A stretch of 64,000 nt of DNA from Lachnospiraceae bacterium (GCA_022796475.1 JAAWIS010000004.1:1-64000), one strand, 5' to 3'. Numbered from the stretch's first letter, positions 1 to 11,863 are shown. A program made the numbers and translations. The notes: generated by a model not told the origin, from the sequence alone.

Positions 1-228
1 TTTGGTTGCAGTTTCTGCGGCCATCTGAGCTGCATATGGAGTAGATTTTCTTGAACCTCTAAATCCCAGACCACCAGCACTTGCCCAAGATAAGGCATTT
101 CCCTGCGCATCTGTTAAAGTCACGATAGTGTTATTAAAAGATGACTGGATATGTGCTTGTCCGCGTTCAACGTTTTTCTTTACACGCTTTTTTGTCACTT
201 TCTTAGCAGTGGACACTTTTTTAGCCAT
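1..228 (-). CDS. rpsK: 30S ribosomal protein S11 (N-terminal part, truncated by window edge)
   Basis: Reverse strand from ATG at 228 reads [75 protein letters not shown], matching S11; next to rpsM. Confidence 0.95.
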   Translation of the reverse strand, partial: MAKKVSTAKKVTKKRVKKNVERGQAHIQSSFNNTIVTLTDAQGNALSWASAGGLGFRGSRKSTPYAAQMAAETATK

Positions 229-328
229 TTTAAACTAACCTACTTTCTGAATATTCATGAATCGTTTTTCCTGTTTTTAAAACATATAAATCCGATTCGC
301 ACTTCTGGTTACATCTGTTTCTTACTGA

Positions 329-697
329 TTATTTCTTCTTATTTGCTACAGTCTTTCTGGGGCCTTTACGTGTTCTTGCATTGGTCTTCGTCTTCTGACC
401 GCGAACCGGAAGGCTTTTTCTGTGACGAATTCCGCGGTAGCAGCCGATTTCCTGTAATCTCTTAATGTTCAACGCAATTTCTCTTCGTAAATCACCTTCT
501 ACCATCTGAGAATCTGCAATAATCGTTGCCAGCTTCTTTACTTCGTCATCTGTTAAATCCTTAACACGTGTATCCGGATTTACTCCAGCTTCTTTGAGAA
601 TACGGTTGGAACTTGATCTACCGATTCCGTAGATGTAAGTTAACCCGATCTCAACACGTTTTTCTCTTGGTAAATCAACGCCTGCAATACGAGCCAT
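329..697 (-). CDS. rpsM: 30S ribosomal protein S13
   Basis: [26 protein letters not shown]... S13 signature; operon position. Confidence 0.98.
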   Translation of the reverse strand: MARIAGVDLPREKRVEIGLTYIYGIGRSSSNRILKEAGVNPDTRVKDLTDDEVKKLATIIADSQMVEGDLRREIALNIKRLQEIGCYRGIRHRKSLPVRGQKTKTNARTRKGPRKTVANKKK

Positions 698-721
698 CGT
701 TTTTACTCCTCCTAAAAATTT

Positions 722-835
722 TTAACCTTGTCTCTGTTTATGCTTCGGATTTTCGCAAATTACTCTGATACTGCCTTTTCGCTTTATGATTTTGCACTTT
801 TCGCAAATCGGTTTTACAGAACTTCTAACTTTCAC
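722..835 (-). CDS. rpmJ: 50S ribosomal protein L36 (37 aa, GTG start; below ORF-track cutoff)
   Basis: Translated by hand: (M)[36 protein letters not shown], canonical zinc-type L36 between infA and rpsM. Confidence 0.96.
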   Translation of the reverse strand: MKVRSSVKPICEKCKIIKRKGSIRVICENPKHKQRQG

Positions 836-914
836 AGTAATTCTCCTTTCTTGCCATAATCACAAAGTTGCTAAAACATTATACCAAAAACTCCAAAATA
901 ATGCAAGCACTTTT

Positions 915-1133
915 TTACTTATCCCGCCAAATAATCCGGCCTTTGGATAAGTCATAGGGTGACATTTCCAGGGTAACCTTATCACCCGGCAAAATCCGGA
1001 TATAATTCATACGCAGCTTTCCGCTGATATGGGCTAATACCTGATGACCATTTTCCAGCTCTACCTGGAACATAGCATTCGGTAACTTCTCAACTACAGT
1101 TCCTTCAATTTCAATTACATCTGCTTTCGACAT
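915..1133 (-). CDS. infA: Translation initiation factor IF-1
   Basis: [67 protein letters not shown]. Confidence 0.98.
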   Translation of the reverse strand: MSKADVIEIEGTVVEKLPNAMFQVELENGHQVLAHISGKLRMNYIRILPGDKVTLEMSPYDLSKGRIIWRDK

Positions 1134-1422
1134 TCCTTTTCATACCTCCTTGCTGTGAAAACTGCTTTTGTGAATCTAAAAATCTGCGGACTTCTTCATC
1201 CGTTACAGTTTTCTCTTGTTTCAGCTTATGCTTCAGCGCCTGATCCTTTGGATCCTGAAGCTGCACATGCTTCTTCTTTTTTCGTTTTGGCCATCCCACG
1301 GTACGGGTTTTGCCGTCCGTCAGACTAACATATTCACCGTCTGCTTTTATTATGATATAAAGCCGGCCCTTATCATGGCCTGCAAGGCTTCTTGCCAGGC
1401 AGCCTGGTTCCAATTCCTTCAT
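1111..1422 (-). CDS. KOW-domain RNA-binding protein (L14e-like) between map and infA
   Basis: [41 protein letters not shown]-like N-terminus plus basic tail; overlaps infA start; typical Clostridia gene order. Confidence 0.8.
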   Translation of the reverse strand: MKELEPGCLARSLAGHDKGRLYIIIKADGEYVSLTDGKTRTVGWPKRKKKKHVQLQDPKDQALKHKLKQEKTVTDEEVRRFLDSQKQFSQQGGMKRNVESRCN

Positions 1423-1476
1423 CTACCAAGACCCTTTCCTGCATTCGAATCACAAGGTTTCCAAAACTGTCCTGAA

Positions 1477-2229
1477 TCAGTAGTACAATGACAAAATTTC
1501 CGGTTCACCTTCTGTAATCAGAATGGTGTTTTCATAATGGGCAGAAAGGGAACCGTCGTCAGTTACTACCGTCCAGTTATCTTCCAGCCATGAAACATCG
1601 TAACGGCCTGCATTAATCATCGGCTCCACTGCCAGAGTCATACCTGGCCTTAAACGAACGCCCCTGCGTTTCCGGGAAAAATTCGGTACTTCCGGATCTT
1701 CATGAAGATGGGAACCGATTCCATGTCCTACCAGGTCCCGAACTACTCCAAATCCAAAGCTTTCTGCATAAGACTGAATCGCAGCAGAGATATCATTTAA
1801 ATGATTTCCAGCTTTTGCAAACTTAATCCCTTCAAAAAAACATTGTTTCGTTACAGTGAGCAATTGCTCTGCCTCCTGGGAAATCTCACCGATTCCATAC
1901 GTTCTGGCAGCATCCGAATGGTATCCCTTATAAATTACCCCTGCATCCAAACTCACAATGTCCCCTTCCTTCAGCAGCCGGTGCTTTTTCGGAATTCCGT
2001 GAACTACCTCATCATTAACTGACACACAGATGGATGCCGGATAACCATTGTAATTTTTAAAGGATGGGATACAGCCATAGCTTCTGATCATATGATCTCC
2101 TAATTGATCTACCTCAAAAGTAGACATCCCAGGCTTCAATGCTTTCCCCAATTCATCGAGGACAGAGGCAAGAATCTTGCCTGCCTCCCGCATTAATTCA
2201 ATCTCTCTTTCTGATTTGATGGATACCAT
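1477..2229 (-). CDS. map: Type I methionyl aminopeptidase
   Basis: MVSIKSEREIELMREAGKI..., metal-ligand motifs (SLDAG, HGIG, EP), downstream of adk. Confidence 0.97.
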   Translation of the reverse strand: MVSIKSEREIELMREAGKILASVLDELGKALKPGMSTFEVDQLGDHMIRSYGCIPSFKNYNGYPASICVSVNDEVVHGIPKKHRLLKEGDIVSLDAGVIYKGYHSDAARTYGIGEISQEAEQLLTVTKQCFFEGIKFAKAGNHLNDISAAIQSYAESFGFGVVRDLVGHGIGSHLHEDPEVPNFSRKRRGVRLRPGMTLAVEPMINAGRYDVSWLEDNWTVVTDDGSLSAHYENTILITEGEPEILSLYY

Positions 2230-2232
2230 ACG

Positions 2233-2877
2233 TTATGCTCCCAAAACCTTTACAATATCTTGGAATACCTGTTCCATATCCTGAGTCCCATCTACCTCTG
2301 CCAGAACACCTTCCTTATTATAATAGTCGATCAAAGGCTGCGTCTGATCGTGGTATACCGTTAAACGCTTCTGAACGGTTTCCGGCTTATCATCATCCCG
2401 CAGAATCAGTTTTTCGCCGCAGGTATCACAGATATTTTCCTGCTTGGGCGCATTAAACACAATGTGATACGTAGCGCCGCATCCTACACAGGCTCTTCTT
2501 CCGGACATACGGTTAACAATGTTCTCATCTGGTACATCTACATTTACCGCATAATCAATCTTCTCGCCTCTTTCCAAAAGAGCGGCAGTTAAGCTCTCAG
2601 CCTGGGGAATCGTCCTTGGAAATCCATCTAATACATAGCCATTTTTGCTGTCATCTTGTGAAATCCGGTCTAACAGCATACCGATGGTTACTTCATCCGG
2701 AACTAACTGTCCCTGATCCATGTAAGATTTTGCTTTCAGCCCCAGTTCTGTCCCTGCCTTGATATTAGCACGGAAGATATCCCCAGTAGAAATATGAGGG
2801 ATCTGATACTTTGCAGCAATTTTTTTTGCCTGGGTTCCTTTTCCGGCGCCTGGCGCACCCAACATAATAAGCTTCAT
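2233..2877 (-). CDS. adk: Adenylate kinase (zinc-type LID with Cys motifs)
   Basis: [22 protein letters not shown]-loop; [12 protein letters not shown]...CDTCG. Confidence 0.98.
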   Translation of the reverse strand: MKLIMLGAPGAGKGTQAKKIAAKYQIPHISTGDIFRANIKAGTELGLKAKSYMDQGQLVPDEVTIGMLLDRISQDDSKNGYVLDGFPRTIPQAESLTAALLERGEKIDYAVNVDVPDENIVNRMSGRRACVGCGATYHIVFNAPKQENICDTCGEKLILRDDDKPETVQKRLTVYHDQTQPLIDYYNKEGVLAEVDGTQDMEQVFQDIVKVLGA

Positions 2878-3050
2878 ATAACAGTTCCTCCTCTTTATAC
2901 TCCAAAAGCACCCTCTAAATGAGAGTGCTTCCTGGTCAGTCCAAGAGCAAATCAGACGGTTTTACTGCCTTTTCATTTCCCCGTCCCGGGTGCATCCGGC
3001 CCCTTATTTCCCTGGCTTTTGATACACTCTGCTGCCCTAAAACTTCCACT

Positions 3051-4364
3051 TTAGTCATTTAAGAATCCTTTGTAATTCCGTACCAGCATTTTTGACTCAA
3101 TCGATTTAATGGTTTCCAGAACAACGCTGACAATAATAATCAGTGATGTTCCTGAAAAGGAAATCCGGCTGATACTGAAAATGCCAGAAAACGCAATGGG
3201 AACCACCGCTACAACCGTCAAAGCGGCTGCACCGATAAATACAATATAATTCAGAATTTTTTCCAAATAATCGGAAGTAGGTTTACCGGGACGAATTCCT
3301 GGGATAAAGCCGCCCTGCTTCTTCATGTTATTTGCAACTTCTAAGGGATTAAAGGTAATCGATGTGTAAAAGTATGCAAATAAAATCAGCAGTACAATAT
3401 AAATGATTAACCCGATGGAGTAAATTGGCCGCTCAGGAACCAGCCAATTTCCGGTATTTAAAAACATTAAAATTTTGCCACCAATAGAACCTTGGTTTAC
3501 CTGCATAAACTGCCCGATAATAACTGGGAATGACATAATTGAGGATGCAAAGATAACTGGCATTACACCTGCCGTATTAACCTTTAACGGAATATGGGAA
3601 GATTGTCCGCCTACCATCTTGCGTCCCTGCATTTTTTTGGAATACTGAACCGGAATTCTTCTTTCCGCATCATTTAAAACAATTACATATACTACCATAG
3701 CAATGATAACTGCCAAAATGATAATCACGGAAACTACAGCCACCGGTACTTTTTTCCCCTGTATAAATCGTGTAAATAAGGTAACGCCGTCATTGGGAAC
3801 ACTGGAAATAATGTTGAATAACAGTACAATAGAAATACCGTTTCCTACGCCTTTTTCCGTAATCTGCTCTCCAATCCACATCAGGAATGCACTTCCTGCT
3901 GTCATACAGCTGATTGCCGTTATTACACTCCATACGTTATAGTCAATCAGAAAACCCTGTCTTCCAAAACCGATAGCCATTGCAGACGACTGTAACAATG
4001 CAAGAGCAACCGTTACATAGCGGGTATATTCCAGAATCTTTTTCCTTCCGTCCTCGCCGTCCTTCTGCATTTCTTCCAGCTTTGGAATTGCAATCGTAAG
4101 CAACTGCATGATGATGGATGAGGTAATATACGGAGTGATGCTCAGCGCCAGAATTGACATCTGCTCAAAAGAGCTTCCAGTCATGGCATTAAAGAATCCC
4201 AAAGCATCCCCTGCCTGTTCAAAAAAGTTTTTTAAATAATTAGGGTCTACACCGGGAATCGGAAGCTGGGAACCAAACCGAATCACCAGAAGCATCATAA
4301 AGGTGTAAAGGAGACCCTTGCGGATTTCCTTCACCTTAAATGCATTACGAATCGTTTGAAACAT
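3051..4364 (-). CDS. secY: Preprotein translocase subunit SecY
   Basis: Ten-TM protein with GxxIPIPGVD-like and NNMKKQGGFIPGIRPGKPT motifs; downstream of rplO. Confidence 0.98.
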   Translation of the reverse strand: MFQTIRNAFKVKEIRKGLLYTFMMLLVIRFGSQLPIPGVDPNYLKNFFEQAGDALGFFNAMTGSSFEQMSILALSITPYITSSIIMQLLTIAIPKLEEMQKDGEDGRKKILEYTRYVTVALALLQSSAMAIGFGRQGFLIDYNVWSVITAISCMTAGSAFLMWIGEQITEKGVGNGISIVLLFNIISSVPNDGVTLFTRFIQGKKVPVAVVSVIIILAVIIAMVVYVIVLNDAERRIPVQYSKKMQGRKMVGGQSSHIPLKVNTAGVMPVIFASSIMSFPVIIGQFMQVNQGSIGGKILMFLNTGNWLVPERPIYSIGLIIYIVLLILFAYFYTSITFNPLEVANNMKKQGGFIPGIRPGKPTSDYLEKILNYIVFIGAAALTVVAVVPIAFSGIFSISRISFSGTSLIIIVSVVLETIKSIESKMLVRNYKGFLND

Positions 4365-4365
4365 A

Positions 4366-4806
4366 TTAGATCACCTCGCAGGTTCCACCTAAAGCTTCGA
4401 TTTTAGCTTTTGCACCTTCACTGAAGGCATTTACTTTAACAGTCAGCTTTTTGGTTAATTCTCCGTTTCCAAGGATCTTAACACCATCATATACATTTTT
4501 AATGATGCCGTTCTCCAGCAGAGTTTCTACGGTAACTACGGTATCACTGTCAAATCTCTCTAATGCGCTAACGTTAACACCTACAATTGTTTTAGAATTG
4601 CGGTTGGTGAAGCCTCTCTTGGGCAGACGTCTGTATAACGGCATCTGACCACCTTCAAATCCTGCCCTTGTTGCCCCGGAACGGGCCTTCTGGCCTTTGT
4701 GGCCTTTACCGGCAGTTTTTCCGTTGCCGGATCCATGTCCGCGGCCTCTTCTGAAATTATCACTGTGCTTAGAACCTTCGGCTGGTCTTAAATTAGATAA
4801 CTCCAT
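4366..4806 (-). CDS. rplO: 50S ribosomal protein L15
   Basis: [44 protein letters not shown]. Confidence 0.98.
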   Translation of the reverse strand: MELSNLRPAEGSKHSDNFRRGRGHGSGNGKTAGKGHKGQKARSGATRAGFEGGQMPLYRRLPKRGFTNRNSKTIVGVNVSALERFDSDTVVTVETLLENGIIKNVYDGVKILGNGELTKKLTVKVNAFSEGAKAKIEALGGTCEVI

Positions 4807-4823
4807 ATCTGCACCTACCTTTC

Positions 4824-5006
4824 CTAGATTTCTTCAACTTCCACTAAGTGGCGAACTCTCTGAATCATACCTCTAACAGCGCCGTTATCCGGCATCTCAA
4901 CTGTTTTATGCAGCTTCTTTAACCCAAGTGCCTCAACAGTTGCTCTCTGCTTTGGAATTGCACCGATAGGGGATTTTACTAAGGTGATTTTTAATTTCTC
5001 TGCCAT
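4824..5006 (-). CDS. rpmD: 50S ribosomal protein L30
   Basis: [33 protein letters not shown]30. Confidence 0.97.
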   Translation of the reverse strand: MAEKLKITLVKSPIGAIPKQRATVEALGLKKLHKTVEMPDNGAVRGMIQRVRHLVEVEEI

Positions 5007-5018
5007 TTTCTTATCCTC

Positions 5019-5531
5019 CTATTCGCTTAAAATATCTTCCACAGATTTGCCCCGCAGCTTTGCAACCTCATCCGGAGTCTTTAAGGAAGTAAGTCCCTGG
5101 ATGGTAGCTAAAACTACATTGGTCTTGTTATTAGAACCTAAGGACTTGGTACGGATATTCTTAATCCCAGCCAGCTCCACAACGGCACGAACCGGACCGC
5201 CTGCAATAATACCAGTACCTTCAGGAGCTCTCTTTAACAGAACATTTGCACTGCCAAACTTTCCAAAGAAATCATGAGGAATACTGTTGTTTTCGTCCAT
5301 TGGAATCTCTACCAGATTCTTGGCTGCTGCCTCTTTTCCTTTGCGGATTGCCTCCGGAACTTCGCCTGCCTTGCCAAGACCTGCACCTACGTGGCCGTTG
5401 CCGTCACCTACTACTACCAGAGCGGAAAATCTCATGGTACGTCCACCTTTTACGGTTTTGCTAACTCGTTTGATTGCCACTACTCTGTCAGTAAGTTCTA
5501 ACTGGCTGGCATCAATAATTGTACGCTTCAT
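5019..5531 (-). CDS. rpsE: 30S ribosomal protein S5
   Basis: [38 protein letters not shown]5. Confidence 0.98.
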   Translation of the reverse strand: MKRTIIDASQLELTDRVVAIKRVSKTVKGGRTMRFSALVVVGDGNGHVGAGLGKAGEVPEAIRKGKEAAAKNLVEIPMDENNSIPHDFFGKFGSANVLLKRAPEGTGIIAGGPVRAVVELAGIKNIRTKSLGSNNKTNVVLATIQGLTSLKTPDEVAKLRGKSVEDILSE

Positions 5532-5548
5532 GCTTGTTCTCCTCTCTA

Positions 5549-5917
5549 CTAGAATTTCAGACCAGCCTCACGGGCTGCATCTGCTAATGCCTGAATCTTT
5601 CCATGGTAAAGGAAGCCGCCTCTGTCAAATACAACTTCCTCAATCCCTTTCTCTAATGCTCTCTTGGCAATTACAGTACCGACATAAGCGGCAGCAGCAA
5701 CGTTATTGGTTTTTTCCAACTCAGCCTTTACTGCCTTCTCTGCTGTTGAAGCAGCAGCCAACGTACATCCTACTGTATCGTCAATAATTTGAGCATACAT
5801 ATGATTATTGCTTCTGAACACTGCCAGACGCGGACGATTTGCAGTACCTGCAAAACGATTACGCAATCTCATGTGCTTTTTAACGCGAACTTCGCTTCTT
5901 GACTGTTTGCTAACCAT
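5549..5917 (-). CDS. rplR: 50S ribosomal protein L18
   Basis: [30 protein letters not shown]18. Confidence 0.97.
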   Translation of the reverse strand: MVSKQSRSEVRVKKHMRLRNRFAGTANRPRLAVFRSNNHMYAQIIDDTVGCTLAAASTAEKAVKAELEKTNNVAAAAYVGTVIAKRALEKGIEEVVFDRGGFLYHGKIQALADAAREAGLKF

Positions 5918-5934
5918 CTTTACACTCTCCTTAT

Positions 5935-6477
5935 TTATTTCTTACCAGTCTTACCAACTTTGCGCCGGATTACTTCATCAGCATACTTGATACCTTTGCC
6001 CTTATACGGCTCTGGTCTTCTCTTATCTCTGATTTCCGCAGCATACTGACCGACTTTTTCTTTGCTGATACCCTTAACGATGATCTTGTTCTGTCCCTCT
6101 AATACGGTTTCGATCCCTTCCGGATCTGCCATTTCAACCTGGTGAGAGTAACCCAGGTTCAGAACTAAGGTTTTACCCTGCTTTGCAGCACGGTAACCAA
6201 CACCGTTTACTTCCAGCACCTTCTGATATCCTTCGGTAACACCGTGAACCATGTTATTAATCAAGGTTCTGGTAAGACCGTGTAAAGATTTCATTCTCTT
6301 TAAGTCATTTGGCCTGGTTACTATAATATGGCCATCCTTCTCTTCGATGGACAGCTCAGGGGCCAGCTCTCTTTCAAGCGTTCCCTTAGGACCTTTTACA
6401 GTCACTTTATTGTTTTCTGCAATCGTAACCGTTACTCCGGCTGGGATTGCAACTGGCATTTTTCCGATACGTGACAT
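5935..6477 (-). CDS. rplF: 50S ribosomal protein L6
   Basis: [19 protein letters not shown]...[16 protein letters not shown]. Confidence 0.98.
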   Translation of the reverse strand: MSRIGKMPVAIPAGVTVTIAENNKVTVKGPKGTLERELAPELSIEEKDGHIIVTRPNDLKRMKSLHGLTRTLINNMVHGVTEGYQKVLEVNGVGYRAAKQGKTLVLNLGYSHQVEMADPEGIETVLEGQNKIIVKGISKEKVGQYAAEIRDKRRPEPYKGKGIKYADEVIRRKVGKTGKK

Positions 6478-6562
6478 GCCTTTTTCCTCCTACTTAAATT
6501 TTCGGAAAGCCCGCCTGGGGGCTTTCTGTTTTCAGTTGCGCTGAATATTTGATTCTCAAATT

Positions 6563-6717
6563 ACGGCTTTCCCACTAAGCTCGATACTACCTCGCTAAGT
6601 GCCTTTGGTATGTTCGCTCAACTAAACTCAGCTCTCGCCTTTGGCTCGGCTTCCTTAAGGTTCGCGAACGGCTTTCGCACTAAGCTCGATACTACCTCGC
6701 TAAGTGCTCAATGCCTA
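6563..6717 (-). repeat. Intergenic palindromic repeat element, two copies (6563-6601 and 6668-6717) between rpsH and rplF
   Basis: acggctttc(c/g)cactaagctcgatactacctcgctaagtg occurs twice with one mismatch in 39 nt; the second copy runs into the rpsH stop codon. Related copies at 12054-12250. Confidence 0.85.
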
Positions 6718-7116
6718 CCAAACGAATGCTAATACTTCGCCGCCTACTCCTAGCTGACGTGCTTCCTTATCGGTGATAACGCCCTGGTTGGTGGAAATAA
6801 TAGCAATTCCCAAACCGCCTAATACTTTCGGCAGTTCTTCTTTATTTGCATATACACGCAAGCCAGGTTTGGAAATACGTTTAATTCCGGAAATGATCTT
6901 TTCATTTTTATCTTTTCCGTATTTTAATGCAATGCGGATGGTATTGAAACCACCGTCTTCAACGATATCATATTTCTTAATGTATCCTTCCTTCACCAGG
7001 ATATCGGCAATCGCCAGCTTCATCTTGGAAGAAGGTACATCTACTGTATCATGTTTCGCAGTATTTGCATTACGGATTCTTGTAAGCATATCTGCAATCG
7101 GATCACTCATAGTCAT
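6715..7116 (-). CDS. rpsH: 30S ribosomal protein S8
   Basis: [23 protein letters not shown]...GGEVLAFVW; start set at ATG 7116 rather than the longer ORF. Confidence 0.96.
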   Translation of the reverse strand: MTMSDPIADMLTRIRNANTAKHDTVDVPSSKMKLAIADILVKEGYIKKYDIVEDGGFNTIRIALKYGKDKNEKIISGIKRISKPGLRVYANKEELPKVLGGLGIAIISTNQGVITDKEARQLGVGGEVLAFVW

Positions 7117-7250
7117 GGTGGTTGTGTCCTCCTTGTTTTTTAATTCTCTAACTATAATCGCTCTCTGCAAGTTGGCTGCCAAATCGGGGCAGATTCACGG
7201 GAGCTAAATGCAGCTCTCATTTCCGTCTTGGCATCGTTAAGTGCCTTCGA

Positions 7251-7436
7251 TTACCAGCTTGCTTTTTTTACACCTGGGATCTGGCCTTTGTATGCCAGTT
7301 CGCGGAAGCAGATACGGCAGATACCATATTTTCTCAAATAAGCATGTGGACGACCGCAGATTCTGCAACGGTTATATTCTCTGGTAGAGAATTTAGCAGG
7401 ACGCTGCTGCTTAATCTTCATTGAAGTTTTAGCCAT
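7251..7436 (-). CDS. rpsZ: 30S ribosomal protein S14, zinc-binding type Z
   Basis: 61 aa with [38 protein letters not shown]. Confidence 0.97.
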   Translation of the reverse strand: MAKTSMKIKQQRPAKFSTREYNRCRICGRPHAYLRKYGICRICFRELAYKGQIPGVKKASW

Positions 7437-7452
7437 GGATAACTCCTCCTAA

Positions 7453-7992
7453 TTATTTAGCAAATGGCATATTAAATAATGTCAAAAGTTCACGAGCTTC
7501 TTCATCAGTCTTTGCAGTGGTAACAAAAACAACATCCATACCTCTTACCTTATCGATTTTGTCATACTCGATTTCCGGGAAGATTAATTGCTCTTTGATG
7601 CCCAGAGCATAGTTGCCTCTGCCGTCAAATGCGTTAGGATTTACGCCGCGGAAGTCACGTACACGCGGCAGCGCCAGGTTAATCAGGCGGTCAGCGAATT
7701 CATACATTCTCTCGCCTCTTAACGTTACCTTACAGCCGATTGCCATACCTTCACGAATCTTAAAGTTTGCAACAGATTTTTTTGCCTTAGTGGTAACTGC
7801 CTTCTGTCCGGAGATAATCTCCAAATCCCTTACGGCAGAATCCAGAACCTTGGCATTGTCTTTTGCCTCGCCAACGCCCATATTAATAACAATCTTCTCA
7901 AGCTTCGGCACTTCCATGATATTTTTATATCCAAATTTCTTCATCAGAGCGTCTACCATTTCGTTCTGATAAGCTTCTTTTAATCTAGCCAA
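7453..7992 (-). CDS. rplE: 50S ribosomal protein L5
   Basis: [23 protein letters not shown]...[19 protein letters not shown]. Confidence 0.98.
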   Translation of the reverse strand: MARLKEAYQNEMVDALMKKFGYKNIMEVPKLEKIVINMGVGEAKDNAKVLDSAVRDLEIISGQKAVTTKAKKSVANFKIREGMAIGCKVTLRGERMYEFADRLINLALPRVRDFRGVNPNAFDGRGNYALGIKEQLIFPEIEYDKIDKVRGMDVVFVTTAKTDEEARELLTLFNMPFAK

Positions 7993-8013
7993 TTTCGTTC
8001 CTCCTCTCCCTGA

Positions 8014-8319
8014 TTAGTCAATTACCTTACCGGTTGCTTTGGCAACACGAACCTTCTTGCCATCCTGAACGGTAAAGCCTACGCGGGTTGCTTTCCCGTC
8101 AACTACCAGCATAACATTAGAGATGTCGATTGGGGCTTCTTTCGATACAATACCGCCCTGAGGCATAGCAGCATTTGGTTTGGAATGCTTTGTAACCATA
8201 TTGCAGCCTTCTACTAAAATCTTGCCGGTTTTTGTATCTACATGAAGGACCTTGCCCTGCTTATCTTTATCTTTTCCTGCGATGATTTTTACTAAATCGT
8301 CTTTTCTGATCTTATGCAC
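8014..8319 (-). CDS. rplX: 50S ribosomal protein L24 (GTG start)
   Basis: (M)HKIRKDDLVKIIAGKDKDKQGKVLHVD; GTG at 8319 preceded by an AAGGGGG Shine-Dalgarno. Confidence 0.95.
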   Translation of the reverse strand: MHKIRKDDLVKIIAGKDKDKQGKVLHVDTKTGKILVEGCNMVTKHSKPNAAMPQGGIVSKEAPIDISNVMLVVDGKATRVGFTVQDGKKVRVAKATGKVID

Positions 8320-8332
8320 AGTGGATACCCCC

Positions 8333-8701
8333 TTATAATACTTCCGGAGCCAGGGAAACAATCTTCATAAACTGCTTCTCTCTTAACTCTCTTGCTACCG
8401 GCCCAAAGATACGAGTTCCTCTTGGGGTCTTATCATCTTTGATGATAACTGCAGCGTTCTCATCGAATTTGATATAAGAACCATCTTTTCTATGAGCGCC
8501 TTTTACAGTACGAACAACAACGGCTTTTACCACATCGCCCTTCTTTACAACGCCGCCTGGTGTTGCATCTTTAACGGAAGCTACAATGATATCGCCGATA
8601 TTTGCATATCTTCTGGTTGAACCGCCCATAACACGGATGCACAGGAGTTCCTTTGCACCGGTATTGTCGGCAACCTTAAGTCTGGTTTCCTGCTGAATCA
8701 T
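8333..8701 (-). CDS. rplN: 50S ribosomal protein L14
   Basis: [28 protein letters not shown]. Confidence 0.98.
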   Translation of the reverse strand: MIQQETRLKVADNTGAKELLCIRVMGGSTRRYANIGDIIVASVKDATPGGVVKKGDVVKAVVVRTVKGAHRKDGSYIKFDENAAVIIKDDKTPRGTRIFGPVARELREKQFMKIVSLAPEVL

Positions 8702-8725
8702 ACCTGATACTCCTTCCTGAATTAA

Positions 8726-8980
8726 TTATCTGGCTTTCTCGATAATCTCAACCAATCTCCATCTTTTATCTTTCGATAAGGGTCTGGTTTCCATTACTTT
8801 AACGGTATCGCCAATGCCGCATTCGTTCTTTTCGTCATGGGCCTTTAATTTATACGTTCTCTTTACGATTTTACCAATCAAAGGATGCTTTACGTGGTCT
8901 TCAATGGCTACAACTATGGTTTTATCCATTTTGTCGCTTACAACCTTACCGATACGCACTTTTCTTAAATTTCTTTCCAC
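8726..8980 (-). CDS. rpsQ: 30S ribosomal protein S17
   Basis: [37 protein letters not shown]. Confidence 0.97.
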   Translation of the reverse strand: MERNLRKVRIGKVVSDKMDKTIVVAIEDHVKHPLIGKIVKRTYKLKAHDEKNECGIGDTVKVMETRPLSKDKRWRLVEIIEKAR

Positions 8981-9003
8981 GGTAACTGTTCTCCTTTCCC
9001 AAT

Positions 9004-9219
9004 TTAAGCCAGTTTTGTTTTCTCAGCGATAACAGTCTGGATACGGGCAATGTTCTTACGAACTTCTTTAATTCTGCTGGTGTTATCTAACTGATTGGTT
9101 GCATTCTGGAATCTTAAGTTAAACAGTTCCTTCTTGGCAGCAACTAATTCTTCATTTAACTCTGCTGCAGTCTTTGCCTTTAAATCTTCAACATATTTAT
9201 TCGTTTTCACTGTTATCAC
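9004..9219 (-). CDS. rpmC: 50S ribosomal protein L29
   Basis: [41 protein letters not shown]. Confidence 0.97.
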   Translation of the reverse strand: MITVKTNKYVEDLKAKTAAELNEELVAAKKELFNLRFQNATNQLDNTSRIKEVRKNIARIQTVIAEKTKLA

Positions 9220-9637
9220 CGCCTTCTAAGTCTGCTTTAGAAACGATCTTGCACTTGCAGGGTAATTTATGCATAGCAAGACGTAATGCTTCACGAGCTG
9301 TTTCCTCTGGTACGCCAGCGATCTCAAACATAACACGGCCTGGCTTAACAACTGCTACCCAGTACTCTAAGGAACCCTTTCCGGAACCCATACGGGTTTC
9401 AGCAGGCTTTGCAGTAACCGGTTTATCCGGGAAAATCTTAATCCAAACTTTACCGCCACGCTTAATGAAACGAGTCATGGCAACACGGGCTGCTTCGATC
9501 TGGTTGGATTTAATCCAGCATGGCTCTGCAGCAACCAAACCATATTCACCATTTGTAATCTTATTACCTCTTAAGGCCTTTCCAGCCATGCTTCCACGGA
9601 ACTGTTTACGACGCTTAACTCTTTTAGGCATTAACAT
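9197..9637 (-). CDS. rplP: 50S ribosomal protein L16
   Basis: [25 protein letters not shown]...[19 protein letters not shown]. Confidence 0.98.
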   Translation of the reverse strand: MLMPKRVKRRKQFRGSMAGKALRGNKITNGEYGLVAAEPCWIKSNQIEAARVAMTRFIKRGGKVWIKIFPDKPVTAKPAETRMGSGKGSLEYWVAVVKPGRVMFEIAGVPEETAREALRLAMHKLPCKCKIVSKADLEGGDNSENE

Positions 9638-10293
9638 TATTTATCGCTCCCTTCCTTATTTCCCTTAGTAGGAAGTACTTCGCCCTTGTAAACCCATACC
9701 TTAACGCCAACTTTGCCGTAGGTGGTATCTGCCTCAGCGAATCCATAGTCAATATCTGCTCTTAATGTCTGCAGCGGGATCGTCCCCTCGCTGTAAAACT
9801 CTGTACGTGCCATATCAGCGCCGCCTAAACGTCCGGCAACGGCAGTTTTAATTCCCTTAACGCCGGCTTTCATAGAACGCCCCATGGTAGATTTCATAGC
9901 ACGACGGAAGGAAACACGGTTTTCCAACTGCTGTGCAATGGACTCTGCAACTAACTGGGCATCCCGATCCGGACGCTTAATTTCCTTAATATCAATAAAT
10001 ACCTTTTTGGAAGTCATTTTCTGAACTTCGCCTTTTAACTTCTCAATCTCAGCGCCGCCCTTGCCGATTACAACACCTGGCTTAGCCGTATAGATAACGA
10101 TCTTCACTCGGTCTGATGCACGTTCGATTTCCACCTTAGAAATACCTGCGCTGTATAATCTTTTCTTCAGAAACTTTCTGATGTCATGATCTTCAATCAG
10201 GCAGTCAGCAAAATCAGCTTCTGCATACCATTTGGAATCCCAGTCTTTAATAATGCCGACTCTCATGCCGTGTGGGTTAACTTTCTGTCCCAT
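9637..10293 (-). CDS. rpsC: 30S ribosomal protein S3
   Basis: [24 protein letters not shown]... KH motif VVIGKGG. Confidence 0.98.
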   Translation of the reverse strand: MGQKVNPHGMRVGIIKDWDSKWYAEADFADCLIEDHDIRKFLKKRLYSAGISKVEIERASDRVKIVIYTAKPGVVIGKGGAEIEKLKGEVQKMTSKKVFIDIKEIKRPDRDAQLVAESIAQQLENRVSFRRAMKSTMGRSMKAGVKGIKTAVAGRLGGADMARTEFYSEGTIPLQTLRADIDYGFAEADTTYGKVGVKVWVYKGEVLPTKGNKEGSDK

Positions 10294-10307
10294 GTTTTGC
10301 CTCCTCC

Positions 10308-10694
10308 TTATCTTTCATTCAGCACAATGGTAATGTGGCTCATTCTCTTCTCGATTCTGTAAGCCCGGCCCTGTGCCCTTGGATGAATCCGCTTCATGGT
10401 CGGTCCCTTATTGGCATAACACTCCTGCACATATAAGTTCTCCCGGCTCATGTTGTTGTTGTTTTCAGCATTTGCAATTGCTGACTCCAACAGCTTCTTG
10501 ATCAAGCTGGATGCATATCGTGGGTTGTAAGTTACGATAGCAAGTGCTGTTTCCACATCTTTGCCTCTGATGGCATCTAATACAAAACATGCTTTCTGGA
10601 CGGAAACTCTTGCGTAAGATAACTTAGCGCTTGGTCTGGTGTCCTTATTCGCATTTCTTTCTCTCTTAATTTGGGATCTATGTCCTTTAGCCAT
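10308..10694 (-). CDS. rplV: 50S ribosomal protein L22
   Basis: [23 protein letters not shown]...[26 protein letters not shown]. Confidence 0.97.
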   Translation of the reverse strand: MAKGHRSQIKRERNANKDTRPSAKLSYARVSVQKACFVLDAIRGKDVETALAIVTYNPRYASSLIKKLLESAIANAENNNNMSRENLYVQECYANKGPTMKRIHPRAQGRAYRIEKRMSHITIVLNER

Positions 10695-10723
10695 GGATAA
10701 AAACCTCCTTTCAAACCACTGAA

Positions 10724-10999
10724 TTATCTTGACTTCTTCTCGTCCTTACCGTGACCTCTGAAGGTTCTGGTAGCAACGAACTCTCCCAGCTTATGACCTA
10801 CCATATCTTCGGTAATATAAACCGGAACGTGCTTTCTTCCATCGTGTACAGCAATAGTATGACCAACCATCTGCGGGAAAATGGTAGAACGTCTGGACCA
10901 GGTCTTAATTACCTGCTTGCTTCCGGATGCGTTCAGCTCATCTACCTTCTTCAGCAAGTGAGCGTCTGCAAATGGTCCTTTTTTTAATGAACGAGCCAT
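10724..10999 (-). CDS. rpsS: 30S ribosomal protein S19
   Basis: [19 protein letters not shown]...[30 protein letters not shown]. Confidence 0.98.
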   Translation of the reverse strand: MARSLKKGPFADAHLLKKVDELNASGSKQVIKTWSRRSTIFPQMVGHTIAVHDGRKHVPVYITEDMVGHKLGEFVATRTFRGHGKDEKKSR

Positions 11000-11017
11000 A
11001 GCTTCAAACCTCCTTAA

Positions 11018-11863
11018 TTACTTTAATGTTTTACCGTCGCGTCTTCTTACAATTAACTTATTGGACTGCTTGTTTTTCTTTCTGGTCTTCAAACCGAGAG
11101 CAGGTTTGCCCCAAGGAGTGCTTGGACCTGGACGGCCGATACCAGTTTTGCCTTCACCACCGCCGTGTGGATGGTCATTGGGGTTCATAACAGAACCGCG
11201 AACGGTAGGTCTGATGCCCATGTGACGTTTTCTTCCTGCCTTACCTATATTAATTAGAGCATGATCGCCATTGCCAACTGCACCGATAGTAGCGCGGCAG
11301 ATAATGGGAACCATTCTCATCTCGCCGGAAGGAAGACGCAAAGTAGCATATTTTCCTTCCTTAGCCATTAACTGGGCAGAATTACCAGCGGAACGAACTA
11401 ACTGGCCGCCTTTGCCCGGATATAATTCGATATTGTGAATCTCTGTACCTACTGGAATCTGAGCTAACGGCAGACAGTTTCCGATTTTTGCCTCTGCTGT
11501 TGCACCGCTCATTACCTTCATTCCTACCGTTAAACCGGCCGGAGCTAAAATATATGCCTTCTCGCCGTCTGCATAGCAGATTAATGCGATATTAGCTGTT
11601 CTGTTCGGATCATACTCAATTGCGATTACCTTTGCAGGAATGCCATCTTTGTGATTTCTCTTAAAATCAATGAGTCTGTATTTTCTCCGGCTGCCGCCGC
11701 CCTGGTGACGAACCGTAATTTTACCCTGATTGTTGCGACCTGCATTCTTATTTAAGGAAACTACCAGAGATTTCTCCGGAGTTGCCTTGGTGATTTCAGA
11801 GAAATCAGAACCGGTCATGTGTCTTCTGGAAGGTGTATATGGATTATACTTCTTAATTCCCAT
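11018..11863 (-). CDS. rplB: 50S ribosomal protein L2
   Basis: [21 protein letters not shown]...[32 protein letters not shown]. Confidence 0.98.
   Translation of the reverse strand: MGIKKYNPYTPSRRHMTGSDFSEITKATPEKSLVVSLNKNAGRNNQGKITVRHQGGGSRRKYRLIDFKRNHKDGIPAKVIAIEYDPNRTANIALICYADGEKAYILAPAGLTVGMKVMSGATAEAKIGNCLPLAQIPVGTEIHNIELYPGKGGQLVRSAGNSAQLMAKEGKYATLRLPSGEMRMVPIICRATIGAVGNGDHALINIGKAGRKRHMGIRPTVRGSVMNPNDHPHGGGEGKTGIGRPGPSTPWGKPALGLKTRKKNKQSNKLIVRRRDGKTLK

Noticed and set aside
5287-5787. 166-aa plus-strand ORF across rpsE/rplR
   Set aside because: Antisense to two clear ribosomal protein genes; composition is a frame shadow.
9174-9668. 164-aa plus-strand ORF over rplP
   Set aside because: Antisense shadow of rplP; no family motif or SD.
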